Below, piece after piece: positions 52,194 to 61,780 of a DNA stretch of 64,000 bases. A model generated the notes under the pieces. The model was not told the DNA's origin. It was given only the letters and a program-made list of their open reading frames with translations, and ran no database searches. Positions within the stretch are counted from its first letter, which is position 1. Each line of letters opens with the position of its first letter. This DNA is from JAEXOD01 sp963663265. GTDB lineage: Bacteria > Bacteroidota > Ignavibacteria > Ignavibacteriales > Melioribacteraceae. Both the position numbers and the translations under genes were made by a program. The stretch covers positions 2,294,001 through 2,358,000 of the forward strand of contig CAXXXM010000002.1 in the NCBI GenBank assembly GCA_963663265.2, in the 5' to 3' direction.

Positions 52194-53363
52194 ATGAGCG
52201 GAACAAATACAAAAGGATTGACTGAACATAAGATAACAGTTTTATTAATTGATGATCAGGCTATTATTGGTGAAGCAGTTAGACGCATGTTAGTAGATGA
52301 ACAAGATATATCATTTCATTTTTGTAATAATCCGGCTCAAGCATTAAAAACCGCTATTGAATTGCAACCAACTGTAATATTACAGGATTTGGTTATGCCC
52401 GATATTGATGGCTTAATGCTGGTAAAGTTTTTTAGAAATAATAAACAAACGGAAAATATTCCTTTAATTGTTCTTTCATCCAAAGAAGAACCAAAAGTAA
52501 AAGCTGAAGCCTTTGCTTTAGGGGCAAACGATTATATGGTAAAATTGCCCGATAAATTAGAGGTGATAGCACGTATACGATATCACTCTAAAGCTTATAT
52601 AAATTTATTACAACGTAACGAAGCATACCAAGTAATGTTGGCAACTCAAAAAGCATTGTCCGATGAAATTGCTGAAGCTTCTGCTTATGTTCGTTCGTTA
52701 TTGCCTAATCCATTAACAGGTGAAATATCTTCAAATTGGAAATTTATCCCCTCAACAACATTAGGGGGAGATGCTTTTGGATATCATTGGATTGATGAAA
52801 ACAATTTTGCAATCTATTTGCTTGATGTATGCGGGCATGGTGTTGGAGCTGCTTTGTTATCAATTTCAGCAATGAATGTGCTACGTTCACAATCTTTACC
52901 GGATACTGATTTTCTTAACCCATCTTCTGTACTTGCAGGTTTAAATAAAGCTTTTCCTATGGATAAGCAAGGGGATAAATTTTTTACTATTTGGTATGGT
53001 GTATATAATAAAGTCAGCAATTTAATTAAGTTTTCAAGCGGTGGTCATCCACCTGCTCTTGTTGTAAAAAATGATAAATCAATACTTGAATTAAAAAATA
53101 AAAATTTAGCTATTGGTTATTGGGAAGGTTACGAGTTTACAAGCAATGAACAGAAAATAGATAAAGGTGATAAACTTTTTATTTATAGTGATGGTTGCTT
53201 TGAAATTAAAATGCCAAGTGGTGAAATGATGACTATTGGTGAATTTGTTGAGGTTGTTAAAGAATTAAATGATACCGATTTAATTTTTAGCAAAATAAAA
53301 GAAATTAAAGGTGATGACGAACCATTTGATGACGACTATTCTATGTTAGAAGTTAAGTATTAG
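52194..53363 (+). CDS. Response regulator: WspR-like receiver fused to PP2C/SpoIIE phosphatase
   Basis: A 389-residue output protein. The receiver (about 10-130) has phosphoacceptor D65 in LQDLVMPDIDG and the stretches LIDDQAIIGEAVRRML, LSSKEEPKVKAEAF and GANDYMVKLPD, which closely resemble WspR from memory. Where WspR has a GGDEF cyclase, this protein has a PP2C-like SpoIIE/RsbU phosphatase (about 165-389) with intact metal-binding motifs GGDAFGY, LDVCGHGVGAAL, YSDGCFE and DDDYSML. It probably dephosphorylates a Ser/Thr-phosphorylated protein such as an anti-anti-sigma factor; none is encoded here. It is the last gene of the operon. Confidence 0.93.
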   Translation: MSGTNTKGLTEHKITVLLIDDQAIIGEAVRRMLVDEQDISFHFCNNPAQALKTAIELQPTVILQDLVMPDIDGLMLVKFFRNNKQTENIPLIVLSSKEEPKVKAEAFALGANDYMVKLPDKLEVIARIRYHSKAYINLLQRNEAYQVMLATQKALSDEIAEASAYVRSLLPNPLTGEISSNWKFIPSTTLGGDAFGYHWIDENNFAIYLLDVCGHGVGAALLSISAMNVLRSQSLPDTDFLNPSSVLAGLNKAFPMDKQGDKFFTIWYGVYNKVSNLIKFSSGGHPPALVVKNDKSILELKNKNLAIGYWEGYEFTSNEQKIDKGDKLFIYSDGCFEIKMPSGEMMTIGEFVEVVKELNDTDLIFSKIKEIKGDDEPFDDDYSMLEVKY

Positions 53364-53377
53364 AAGAAAGTGAAAAA

Positions 53378-53788
53378 TTAAATTGAGTATTTCTCAACAA
53401 CATCCTGAGGAATTCTAATAGGTTTACCGGATTGAGAAGAAATCAATGTGTATAGTACATTCCCAAAGCAGCAAAGTTTTTCATCTTGCTTTCGAAGTAT
53501 CCAAAATTTAACATCAACTTGTGCTGCTTTTATTTGAAAAATTTGAGTACGAACAATTGCCTTATCAGCAAGTTTGAGTGCTGCTTTAAAGTTAATATTA
53601 GCGGTTGAAGCAAACCAAACAAAACCTCGCTTGGCAAATTCTTCCATACTCATTTTATAACAACTTTGCATTTGTTCGTAACGAGCAGTTAATAAATAAT
53701 CGAGATATTTTGAATAATGAACATGATTGTTCATATCAATGTCATCAGGTCTTATATTAATTTCTGTTTCAAATATTGAATAATCCAT
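53378..53788 (-). CDS. Acyl-CoA thioesterase, YbgC/4HBT hotdog family
   Basis: A 136-residue hotdog-fold protein with the 4-hydroxybenzoyl-CoA thioesterase motif: DIDMNNHVHYSKYLDYLLTAR, containing the catalytic Asp region and the HVHYSKY helix. It probably hydrolyses short or aromatic acyl-CoA esters. It is convergent with the chemosensory operon (14-base gap) and divergent from a second hotdog protein, so the two thioesterase genes share a promoter region of about 53 bases. Confidence 0.88.
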   Translation of the reverse strand: MDYSIFETEINIRPDDIDMNNHVHYSKYLDYLLTARYEQMQSCYKMSMEEFAKRGFVWFASTANINFKAALKLADKAIVRTQIFQIKAAQVDVKFWILRKQDEKLCCFGNVLYTLISSQSGKPIRIPQDVVEKYSI

Positions 53789-53841
53789 TTAAATTATATA
53801 AATTTGTTGAACTTATAACTAAAATATACGAAGAATAAAAC

Positions 53842-54291
53842 TTGGAAGAAATAACTAACCCCTATTTATCAAAGGAAGATTATAACTGCTTTGGCTGCTC
53901 CCCAAATAATAAGTATGGTTTGCAAATGAAATTTATGCGGGATGGCGAAAAAATAGTTTCGGAGTGGGAACCAAAACCACAATTTGCTGGATATAAAAAC
54001 ATTGTACATGGAGGAATAATTTCAACCTTGGTTGATGAGATTGCTGCATGGACTGTCTCGGTATTACTTGGGGCTACCGCGGTTACTTCAAAACTTGAAG
54101 TTAAATATTTAAAGCCCATATTTACCGATAAGGGAAAGATAACTTTGAATGCAGAAATTGTAAAAAAATCGCATAAATTAGTGAATATATGCGTAAAAAT
54201 TTATAATAATGAAAATATTCTCTGCACAGAAGGATCGGTTTTTTATTATATTATGGATATTAATAAAACAAAAAGTTTATTGTTTGATTAA
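53842..54291 (+). CDS. PaaI-family thioesterase
   Basis: A 149-residue hotdog protein of the PaaI type: CFGCSPNNKYGLQMKF at the N-terminus and the signature NIVHGGIISTLVDEIAAWTV, with the HGG turn and catalytic acid helix. Such enzymes hydrolyse acyl-CoA thioesters. The frame begins with TTG at 53842, with no usable ATG upstream of the conserved N-terminus; the ribosome binding site is poor. Confidence 0.88.
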   Translation: MEEITNPYLSKEDYNCFGCSPNNKYGLQMKFMRDGEKIVSEWEPKPQFAGYKNIVHGGIISTLVDEIAAWTVSVLLGATAVTSKLEVKYLKPIFTDKGKITLNAEIVKKSHKLVNICVKIYNNENILCTEGSVFYYIMDINKTKSLLFD

Positions 54292-54390
54292 ATTTTTAAT
54301 ATTTATTAATTTTATTTATAAAAATACGCTTTGTCTTATTAAATAAAAATTTATATTTGTAACCATCTAAAAACTAAATAGGAGTAAATA

Positions 54391-57300
54391 GTGAAAAAAG
54401 CACTACTACTTATTGTACTGATTTCTTCTGTGATGTTTGGTCAGGTTGAAGTTAGTCAACGTATGCAGCAGGCATTACAGAATACAAAAGCTGATGAATA
54501 CGTTTACGGATTTATTTATTTCCGTGATCAAGTTGATATACGTTCATTAGACGAACAATTATATCGTGAAAAAGCAACTTTAGAAAGAAGAGCCTTTGAA
54601 GTAATTACAGCTTTGCAGAGTAAAGCAAATGAAACACAGGAATCTTATGTTACTGAATTAATCTCTAAGGAAGCTAACGGACAAGTGTTTACATATCAAA
54701 GATTTTGGATTGCAAACATGATAAGTGTTGTTGCAAAACCAGCATTCTTTTATGAAATGATGACCAGAACCGAAGTATTGCAAATTGATTTGGATGCGGA
54801 ATTATTGCTGGATGCTCCTACTAAAGGAGTAAGCGGTGATAGAGGGATAGAATCGGTTGAAGCAGGAGTAAAAATTATTAATGCTCACAAATTGTGGGAG
54901 ATGGGAATTACCGGACAGGGTAGATTGCTGATGGGAATTGATACTGGTGTAGATTATACTCACCCACAAATTTCATCAAAATGGCGTGGAACACACGTTC
55001 CATCAAGCCAAGCATGGTTTGATCCATCAGGAACCACAACTCCAAGTGATTGCGATAACCATGGAACGCATACAATGGGTACAATGGTAGGAAGTATAGT
55101 TGGCGATACAATTGGTGTAGCAATTAACGCAGAATGGATTGCTGCAAAAACCATATGTTCATCACCCCATACTTCAAATTCAATTGCTGCTTTTCAGTGG
55201 GCAATGAATCCTGATAATAATGCGACCACTATAAATGATATGCCTGATGCTATCTCTAATAGCTGGTATGACCCTGATATTACAGATGAATGTACAGGAT
55301 TATATAAACAAACATTTAATGCTTTGGAAGCTGCCGGAATTGCCGTAGTATTTTCCGCCGGAAATAGTGGACCAAACTCAACAACAATTACAAAGCCAAA
55401 AAATATAAATACAGATGAGACAAACGTATTCTGTGTAGCTAATATTGAAGGAGCTGCTTACCTATCTGGAAGTAATAATCCAATAGCAAGTTCATCTTCA
55501 CGTGGTCCTTCTACTTGTGGTGGAACAGGATCCTTATTATATAAACCGGAAGTATCAGCACCTGGAACAGATGTCCGTTCATCAATTATTGGTGGAGGAT
55601 ATGATGAATATACCGGTACTTCAATGGCATGTCCTCATGTTGTTGGAGCAATTACATTGTTAAGACAAGCTTTTCCAAGTTTAACAGGTAAACAAATTAA
55701 ATTGGCTTTATACAACACAGCAAAAGATTTGGGAACAGCCGGTGAAGATAATAACTATGGAAAAGGTTTAATTGATTGTTATGCTGCCTTTTTATCTATG
55801 GGAACACCTGATGAAGTTCCGCCAACAAATATTTCAGATTTAGCAGTTGTTGAACCAACATCGCAATCATTAAAATTACAATGGACAGCACCGTCTGATA
55901 CATCGGTTGGAGGAGTGGTGTCATATGATGTTAGAGTCTCCACAACACCAATAAATGATACAATAGCATTTAATAATGCAACACAACTTGAATTTGTTGC
56001 AACTCCTAAACCAGCAGGGTCAGTAGAAACATTAATTGTTGAAGGATTGGAATTTAATACTCCATATTATTTTGCAGTCAAATCAAGAGACGTTTGGGCT
56101 AACTGGTCAGGTTTATCAAATAGTACTTCTGGTACTACTTTAAGTGCTCCAGTTATTTCTGTTACTCCTGATTCGTTGGTTAAATCTATAAATCCAAACT
56201 CTATTGTTAAGGATACTATTTTGATTGCAAACATTGCGACAAATCCTTCTACTTTGGATTTTGAAGCTCATTTAACAAACAGTACTTACCCAAGTGATAA
56301 AATTTCTTTTAATCTGATTCCTGTTATTAATGATTCCGAAATTGAAATTAATAATGAAAAAGGAAAAGAAATTTCTTCAAAAGGTCTAAGAATTAAAGGT
56401 TCAGGTGGACCAGACAATTTTGGATATAAATGGATAGATAGCGATGCAACAGATGGTCCGGTATTCGAGTGGAATGATATTTCTACTACCGGTACATTGG
56501 TTTCAAATTGGACAGCTACAGGATCATTTTCCGCTCTTGATGAAGGGTATGCAGGACCATTTAATTTAGGATTTGATTTTGAATATTATGGAGTATCACA
56601 ATCAAGAGTATATTTTGGTTCAAATGGTTTTGTCTCATTCGGTGCATTAAGTGGTAGTTTATATGAGAACGCTACAATTCCAAACGCTGCATCACCAAAT
56701 AATTTTATAGCACCTTATTGGGATGATTTAGATGGAAAAACAAATGGTAAAGTATATTATCAAGCAGAAGCAGATAGATTTATAATTCAATATACAAATT
56801 GGTCAAAATATACTGGAACAGGTATATTAACATTCCAGATTCAATTATTTAAATCCGGAAAAATTATGTATTATTATAAAGAAATCACTGCATCCGTAAG
56901 TGGTGGAACAACCGGAATTGAAAATGCTACCGGTACTGATGGTTTATTAATGGCATACAATACAGTATATGCAAAAACAGCATTAGCTGTAAAAATATCA
57001 GCAGATCCTGAATGGTTAATTGCTGCAAATTCTGAAGGAACTTTAACATCGGGTACATCAGCAGCATTAGAATTAACCTTTGTAAGTGAAGATTTTCCTG
57101 AAGGTTTGTATACTATGGATGTAGAAATATCAAGTAACGACCCACAACACCAATCAATAGTTGTCCCTGTTTCAATGACAATCAATGGTGGTGAAATTCC
57201 AGTAGAATTAACTTCATTTACTGCCGAACCAAATAATAAAGGTGTAGTATTGGCTTGGTCTACAGCTACAGAAACAAATAACTCAGGCTTTTCAATTGAA

Positions 57301-57768
57301 CGAAAATCAGAGAATTCCAAATGGCAAGAAGTTATATTTGTTAAAGGTAATGGTACAACTACTGAAAAGAGTGAATACCAATTTGTTGATGTGAACTTAT
57401 CATCAGGTAAATATTCATATAGATTAAAACAAGTAGATTTTGATGGTCAAGTTAACTTTAGCAAGGCTGTTGAAGTAAACGTTGTGGCACCAAACGAATA
57501 CACTTTAGAACAAAATTATCCAAATCCATTTAATCCTACAACTATAATTAGTTATACTCTGCCAGAAAAAGCAACAGTAAAAATAGCTATTTATAATTCA
57601 ATAGGTGAATTAGTTACAACCTTGGTAAATGAATCACAAGAATCAGGTGTATACCAAAAAGAATTTGATGCTTCATCATTATCAAGTGGAACTTATATTT
57701 ACCGTTTGAATGCAATTGGTCAAAATGGTACTTTTACTCAATCTAAAAAAATGCAACTTATTAAATAA
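54391..57768 (+). CDS. S8 subtilisin-family protease with T9SS sorting domain
   Basis: A 1125-residue secreted protease. It starts at GTG 54391 after AGGAG. A signal peptide (about 1-18) and propeptide (to about 140) precede the subtilisin domain, with the triad D184 (GIDTGVDYTHP), H224 (NHGTHTMG) and S411 (GTSMACPHVVG). A fibronectin type III domain (about 475-590), a beta-sandwich module (about 670-900) and a T9SS type A domain (LEQNYPNPFNPTTIISY to the end) follow. The module from Fn3 to the C-terminus is a close paralogue of that in the C25 protease at 32.6 kb. It is exported to the surface or medium. Confidence 0.94.
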   Translation: MKKALLLIVLISSVMFGQVEVSQRMQQALQNTKADEYVYGFIYFRDQVDIRSLDEQLYREKATLERRAFEVITALQSKANETQESYVTELISKEANGQVFTYQRFWIANMISVVAKPAFFYEMMTRTEVLQIDLDAELLLDAPTKGVSGDRGIESVEAGVKIINAHKLWEMGITGQGRLLMGIDTGVDYTHPQISSKWRGTHVPSSQAWFDPSGTTTPSDCDNHGTHTMGTMVGSIVGDTIGVAINAEWIAAKTICSSPHTSNSIAAFQWAMNPDNNATTINDMPDAISNSWYDPDITDECTGLYKQTFNALEAAGIAVVFSAGNSGPNSTTITKPKNINTDETNVFCVANIEGAAYLSGSNNPIASSSSRGPSTCGGTGSLLYKPEVSAPGTDVRSSIIGGGYDEYTGTSMACPHVVGAITLLRQAFPSLTGKQIKLALYNTAKDLGTAGEDNNYGKGLIDCYAAFLSMGTPDEVPPTNISDLAVVEPTSQSLKLQWTAPSDTSVGGVVSYDVRVSTTPINDTIAFNNATQLEFVATPKPAGSVETLIVEGLEFNTPYYFAVKSRDVWANWSGLSNSTSGTTLSAPVISVTPDSLVKSINPNSIVKDTILIANIATNPSTLDFEAHLTNSTYPSDKISFNLIPVINDSEIEINNEKGKEISSKGLRIKGSGGPDNFGYKWIDSDATDGPVFEWNDISTTGTLVSNWTATGSFSALDEGYAGPFNLGFDFEYYGVSQSRVYFGSNGFVSFGALSGSLYENATIPNAASPNNFIAPYWDDLDGKTNGKVYYQAEADRFIIQYTNWSKYTGTGILTFQIQLFKSGKIMYYYKEITASVSGGTTGIENATGTDGLLMAYNTVYAKTALAVKISADPEWLIAANSEGTLTSGTSAALELTFVSEDFPEGLYTMDVEISSNDPQHQSIVVPVSMTINGGEIPVELTSFTAEPNNKGVVLAWSTATETNNSGFSIERKSENSKWQEVIFVKGNGTTTEKSEYQFVDVNLSSGKYSYRLKQVDFDGQVNFSKAVEVNVVAPNEYTLEQNYPNPFNPTTIISYTLPEKATVKIAIYNSIGELVTTLVNESQESGVYQKEFDASSLSSGTYIYRLNAIGQNGTFTQSKKMQLIK

Positions 57769-57780
57769 ATTCATTTAACG

Positions 57781-57807
57781 GCAGTCCTTAAATAAGGACT
57801 GCATTTT
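57781..57807 (+). terminator. Intrinsic terminator after the S8 protease gene
   Basis: GCAGTCCTT-AAAT-AAGGACTGC perfect 9-bp hairpin (57781-57802) followed by ATTTTAT. Confidence 0.8.
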
Positions 57808-57830
57808 ATCTCTTACTTAGGGGAGGCTTT

Positions 57831-58223
57831 ATGAAAAAAATGCTTGTTCTGTTCTTTTTTATTGGTCTATTTTTTTCAATGAACGTTAAAGTTCAAGCCC
57901 AGTCATGCGATATTTTATACTTCTGTGTAAAATATGATGATGGCGAAAAAGATTGTGCCGATAGGTTTTATGCAGGTAATTTAACTGTTATGGTTAAGTT
58001 GGCTAATGAAGTATACTATGAAAAAGTATATGTACAATTAGATAAATACGAACCAAGAACAGGAGAATTTAAGTATTATAACGATTATGAATTTACTACC
58101 GATCCTGAAATGACTTATATTTATTTTCCTGGAATAAACTTTAAAGACAGGGGCTTTTATAGAGTCTTTTTGTTAAATCCGAATAAGGATACAATTACAA
58201 GTGCATTAATAGAGATAATTTAA
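57831..58223 (+). CDS. Small secreted protein of unknown function
   Basis: A 130-residue protein with a clear signal peptide (1 to about 23, ending VQAQS), a short Cys-containing N-terminal part (SCDILYFCVKYDDGEKDCADRF) and a beta-rich remainder with many Tyr and Asp. I recognise no family. It has a good ribosome binding site (GGGGAGG) and lies between two intrinsic terminators, so it is transcribed on its own although directly downstream of the S8 protease. Confidence 0.75.
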   Translation: MKKMLVLFFFIGLFFSMNVKVQAQSCDILYFCVKYDDGEKDCADRFYAGNLTVMVKLANEVYYEKVYVQLDKYEPRTGEFKYYNDYEFTTDPEMTYIYFPGINFKDRGFYRVFLLNPNKDTITSALIEII

Positions 58224-58250
58224 CAATTTTTTTATTTGAGTTCTGTTAGG

Positions 58251-58279
58251 AAGGGAGACAATTTTGTCTCCCTTTTTTT
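58251..58279 (+). terminator. Intrinsic terminator after the small secreted protein gene
   Basis: AAGGGAGACA-ATTT-TGTCTCCCTT perfect 10-bp hairpin with a T-run. The stop of the convergent membrane protein gene falls in the T-run. Confidence 0.88.
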
Positions 58280-59477
58280 ATAGATGCAGCCTAATTTTAA
58301 ACTTACCCAAAAAAGAAGTTATTCCCACAATTAAAATAGAAAAAAAGAGGGAACGGAAAATTCCCGGTAATCCGCTGCTTAAATATTTACCCCAAATACT
58401 TACTCCAAAGAAAGATACAATTAAATAAAATATATCCGGCAATATATAAGCTAATAAGGGATTTGACCCGGCAGGTTGTAAAAGCTTTGTCCATTTATAA
58501 ATTTTGAGTATATCGATAATCCAATAAAAGAAACAGAATAATAAACAACAAATAGCTGATGAATACAAAACCCAAGTAGGAGTTGAGTATATTTTTGAAA
58601 TACCATATAAAGGACGAAAGAAAAAGCCCAATATAAATAAAAATAAAGCAAATGATAAAATCCAAAGTATTTTTCCAAAATAAGATTCTGAAATAACTTT
58701 TTCGGTTATAACAATACTGGATACAATACCGGCTAAAACAATTGCGGTGTGTGAACAAATATGTCCGGCAATCCATAAAGTACTATTTATAAAGTCTAAA
58801 AACAGCAAGTTATTTGTTTTATCTAATATGTAAATTGAAACCAACAAGGCTATTGCTCCAATATATGCTGAAATACTTTTTGTTTTAAAAAGAAAAAATA
58901 GAATGCTTCCAAACAAATAAGCCCAGCCAATTAAGCCGAGAATGCCCCACCATGAGGTTGTAAACCATTGAATGGATTCTTTTGTGCCTGCACGATAAAC
59001 TATTGCCAAAAAGGCTAAAATTAAGCTGCCAAGTATTTTTAGATAGGAATACTTTAAGTATTTAATATTGCTATCAGCTGGATATTGATTCCACAATAAA
59101 ATTAGTCCAATGTAAAAAAGCGACTTCCAGACTGCTTTAGGTAATATTGATAATTCAGGATTATATCTACCCGAGTTGAGCATAAAAATACCAAGGATTA
59201 TTAAACCGATAGTTCTAATGGTGGTGTGAATAAAAATATTCCAATCAGAAAATCCTTTTTTCTTTCTGCTTTTATAAGCCAATGGAATTGACATACCAAC
59301 AATAAATAAAAAAGCAGGAAAGACTAAATCAACAAAAGTCATCCCATCAACATCAGCCGGCATGTGCTGCATCCAAATAGGAATATTTAATATACCGGCT
59401 AAATCATTTACAAAAATCATCATAAAAATTGTAAATCCTCTAAACACATCAATAGATAAAATTCTTTCTGATTTCAT
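58278..59477 (-). CDS. DUF5009/HGSNAT-like membrane acyltransferase
   Basis: A 399-residue polytopic membrane protein with about ten to eleven helices. It opens with RILSIDVFRGFTIFMMIFVND and FVDLVFPAFLFIVGMSIPLAY, the conserved start of the heparan-alpha-glucosaminide N-acetyltransferase-like family (DUF5009/DUF1624). The human relative acetylates heparan glucosamine across the lysosomal membrane. Bacterial members are mostly uncharacterised and probably modify glycans with acyl groups. It is convergent with the secreted-protein gene and divergent from the S46 peptidase. Confidence 0.87.
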   Translation of the reverse strand: MKSERILSIDVFRGFTIFMMIFVNDLAGILNIPIWMQHMPADVDGMTFVDLVFPAFLFIVGMSIPLAYKSRKKKGFSDWNIFIHTTIRTIGLIILGIFMLNSGRYNPELSILPKAVWKSLFYIGLILLWNQYPADSNIKYLKYSYLKILGSLILAFLAIVYRAGTKESIQWFTTSWWGILGLIGWAYLFGSILFFLFKTKSISAYIGAIALLVSIYILDKTNNLLFLDFINSTLWIAGHICSHTAIVLAGIVSSIVITEKVISESYFGKILWILSFALFLFILGFFFRPLYGISKIYSTPTWVLYSSAICCLLFCFFYWIIDILKIYKWTKLLQPAGSNPLLAYILPDIFYLIVSFFGVSIWGKYLSSGLPGIFRSLFFSILIVGITSFLGKFKIRLHL

Positions 59478-59688
59478 AAAGCACCGTAACTAAACTATGA
59501 GCAATAAAAATGTCAATATAGTAAAAAACAAAGAAATAAATACATGATTTTGATGTAAAAATATTTATAATCTGTTTCATTTTACATGTTAAATTTATAT
59601 TTTTACCTGTAAAAAGAAACATTAACCATATATGGTTTATTTTAATGTTTAAGAAGATGAATATAAAGAAATTTGAAATTGAGGAAAC

Positions 59689-61779
59689 ATGAAATTACCT
59701 TTAAAATATATTAGCATTGTATTAGTTTTTATTACAAACATTGTTGCCCAAACAGATGTAAACATTGAGCATTTTGGAAAGATGTATTCGTTTGATAATC
59801 TTCCAATTGAAAAATGGAACAATGAGTATAATGTAAATCTTGATTCTTCGTTTTATAACTTTGCTATGAAAAGTGCATTACAATTAGGTGGGGGATGCTC
59901 TGCTTCTTTTGTTTCGCAAAATGGATTGATTATGACAAATCATCATTGTGTAAGAGATGCTATTTTACCAATACAAAATAAAGAAGAAGATTTTCTAAAA
60001 GATGGCTTTTATGCCGACGAACAGTTTTTGGAAAGAAAAATTAAAGGAATGTATGTTGACCAACTTGTTGATATTAAGGATATAACCAATGAAATATTAA
60101 ACGAGCAGTTTGATGCTGTAAATGATTCCTCAAAATACGACTATGTTAAAGAAAAAATAAAAACTGTTGAAGGGATTTATTCTAAAAAGTATAATGCAAT
60201 TTGTAAAGTTGTTGTTATGTACAGCGGGGCAAAATTTGTTTTGCATGTATATAAAAGGTACAATGATATTCGGCTGGTCATGGTTCCTGAATTTCAAATT
60301 GCTTCAACTGGCTGGGATTGGGATAATTTTACATATCCAAGATATGAGTTGGATTTTGCTTTTATAAGGGCTTATGATTCATTAGGCGTTCCCGTTAAAA
60401 CCAATAATTTCTTTAAATGGAATACAGAAGGAGCAAAAGAAGGGGAACTAACTTTTGTTATTGGCAGACCCGGTAGCACAAATCGTCTTTATTCATCTGA
60501 ACAATTAAAATACATGCGTGATTATTCAATGAATAAAACAGCAAAACTATATTCTAACTTATATTCAGTTTTTGAGTACTTTTATAACAATTCAAATGAA
60601 AACAAAATAGAATATTTGCACAATATTATGAGTATTGGGAATGCTAAAAAATCATATTTTGGAAGCTGGTCGGCTCTACAAAATGAGAACATTTTTAAGG
60701 ATAAAATGATTGTTGAAAATAAAATTACAGATAAGATTAACTCAGATATTGAATTAAAAGTTAAATATGGTAATGTGTTTAGCGGGTTAGATAATTCTTT
60801 TTCTAATTTAAAAAAGATTGGTAACGAATACGAAACTCTTTCAATGGTTGTTCGCAGATTAAATTCAAAATATATTTGGTTTGCTTATAAAGTTTTAGAA
60901 AAAGCAGAACAGTATAAACTACCTGATAGTTTACGCAGTAATGAATTTAAGGAATTAAATATTAAAAAAACTGTCGATGATATACTAAATTCAGAATACA
61001 ATAAAGAGTTACAAGATAAAATATTTACATCGCTAATAAAATATCTGGTTGATAATTTAGGTGAGAATAATATTTTATTTAATCTTAATGGAAAAAATAA
61101 TGAAGAGTATGCTGATTATATAATTAAAAACAGTTTCGTGAATAATAAAGAAAGCTTAAAAAATTTGCTTAATATGAAAAGTGAGGAAATAAATAATAAT
61201 ACTGATCCCTTATTAAAATTTTATTCTTTATTAAAAACAAAATATCATGAATATGAAAAACAGGCTGATGAAATCTATAATACAATAAGTAATCTAAATA
61301 GAAAGCTTGGTGAAATGTATTTTATCACTTTTGGTACCAACTTTTCACCGGATGCAACTGCAACATTAAGAATTACTGATGGCGTAATAAAGGGTTATGA
61401 ATATAATGGGACAATTGCTCCGGCTAAGACTACTTATTATGGAATGTTTGACAGGTATTATTCATTTGGACAAAAAGAATATCCTTGGGGTTTACCGGAA
61501 AAGTGGATTAATAGAGAATCTGATTTTAATTATTCTACGCCACTTAATTTTTCCTCAACTCATGATATAGTTGGTGGTAATTCAGGAAGTGCCGCTATTA
61601 ATACAAAGGGTGAAATTATTGGGCTATTATTCGACGGAAATTATGAAAGTTTAACAGGTCGATTTATATACTATCCAAATGTTAACAGAGCTGTTGGTGT
61701 TGATTCAAAAGGATTGTTGTATTCATTACAAAATATTTATAAAGCTGTTGAGCTTGTTGATGAGTTATTAGGTGAGTAA
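59689..61779 (+). CDS. S46 family dipeptidyl-peptidase, DPP7-like
   Basis: A 696-residue periplasmic or surface exopeptidase with a signal peptide (about 1-20, ending VAQ). The chymotrypsin-like triad is H86 (IMTNHHCV), D222 (YELDFAF) and S632 (GGNSGSA). In S46 enzymes the residue 18 positions after the serine sets P1 preference: Arg gives the Asp/Glu-specific DPP11 type, Gly the DPP7 type for hydrophobic P1. Here it is G650, so release of dipeptides with hydrophobic P1 is expected. With the two T9SS proteases it suggests growth on external protein. Confidence 0.93.
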   Translation: MKLPLKYISIVLVFITNIVAQTDVNIEHFGKMYSFDNLPIEKWNNEYNVNLDSSFYNFAMKSALQLGGGCSASFVSQNGLIMTNHHCVRDAILPIQNKEEDFLKDGFYADEQFLERKIKGMYVDQLVDIKDITNEILNEQFDAVNDSSKYDYVKEKIKTVEGIYSKKYNAICKVVVMYSGAKFVLHVYKRYNDIRLVMVPEFQIASTGWDWDNFTYPRYELDFAFIRAYDSLGVPVKTNNFFKWNTEGAKEGELTFVIGRPGSTNRLYSSEQLKYMRDYSMNKTAKLYSNLYSVFEYFYNNSNENKIEYLHNIMSIGNAKKSYFGSWSALQNENIFKDKMIVENKITDKINSDIELKVKYGNVFSGLDNSFSNLKKIGNEYETLSMVVRRLNSKYIWFAYKVLEKAEQYKLPDSLRSNEFKELNIKKTVDDILNSEYNKELQDKIFTSLIKYLVDNLGENNILFNLNGKNNEEYADYIIKNSFVNNKESLKNLLNMKSEEINNNTDPLLKFYSLLKTKYHEYEKQADEIYNTISNLNRKLGEMYFITFGTNFSPDATATLRITDGVIKGYEYNGTIAPAKTTYYGMFDRYYSFGQKEYPWGLPEKWINRESDFNYSTPLNFSSTHDIVGGNSGSAAINTKGEIIGLLFDGNYESLTGRFIYYPNVNRAVGVDSKGLLYSLQNIYKAVELVDELLGE

Positions 61780-61780
61780 A

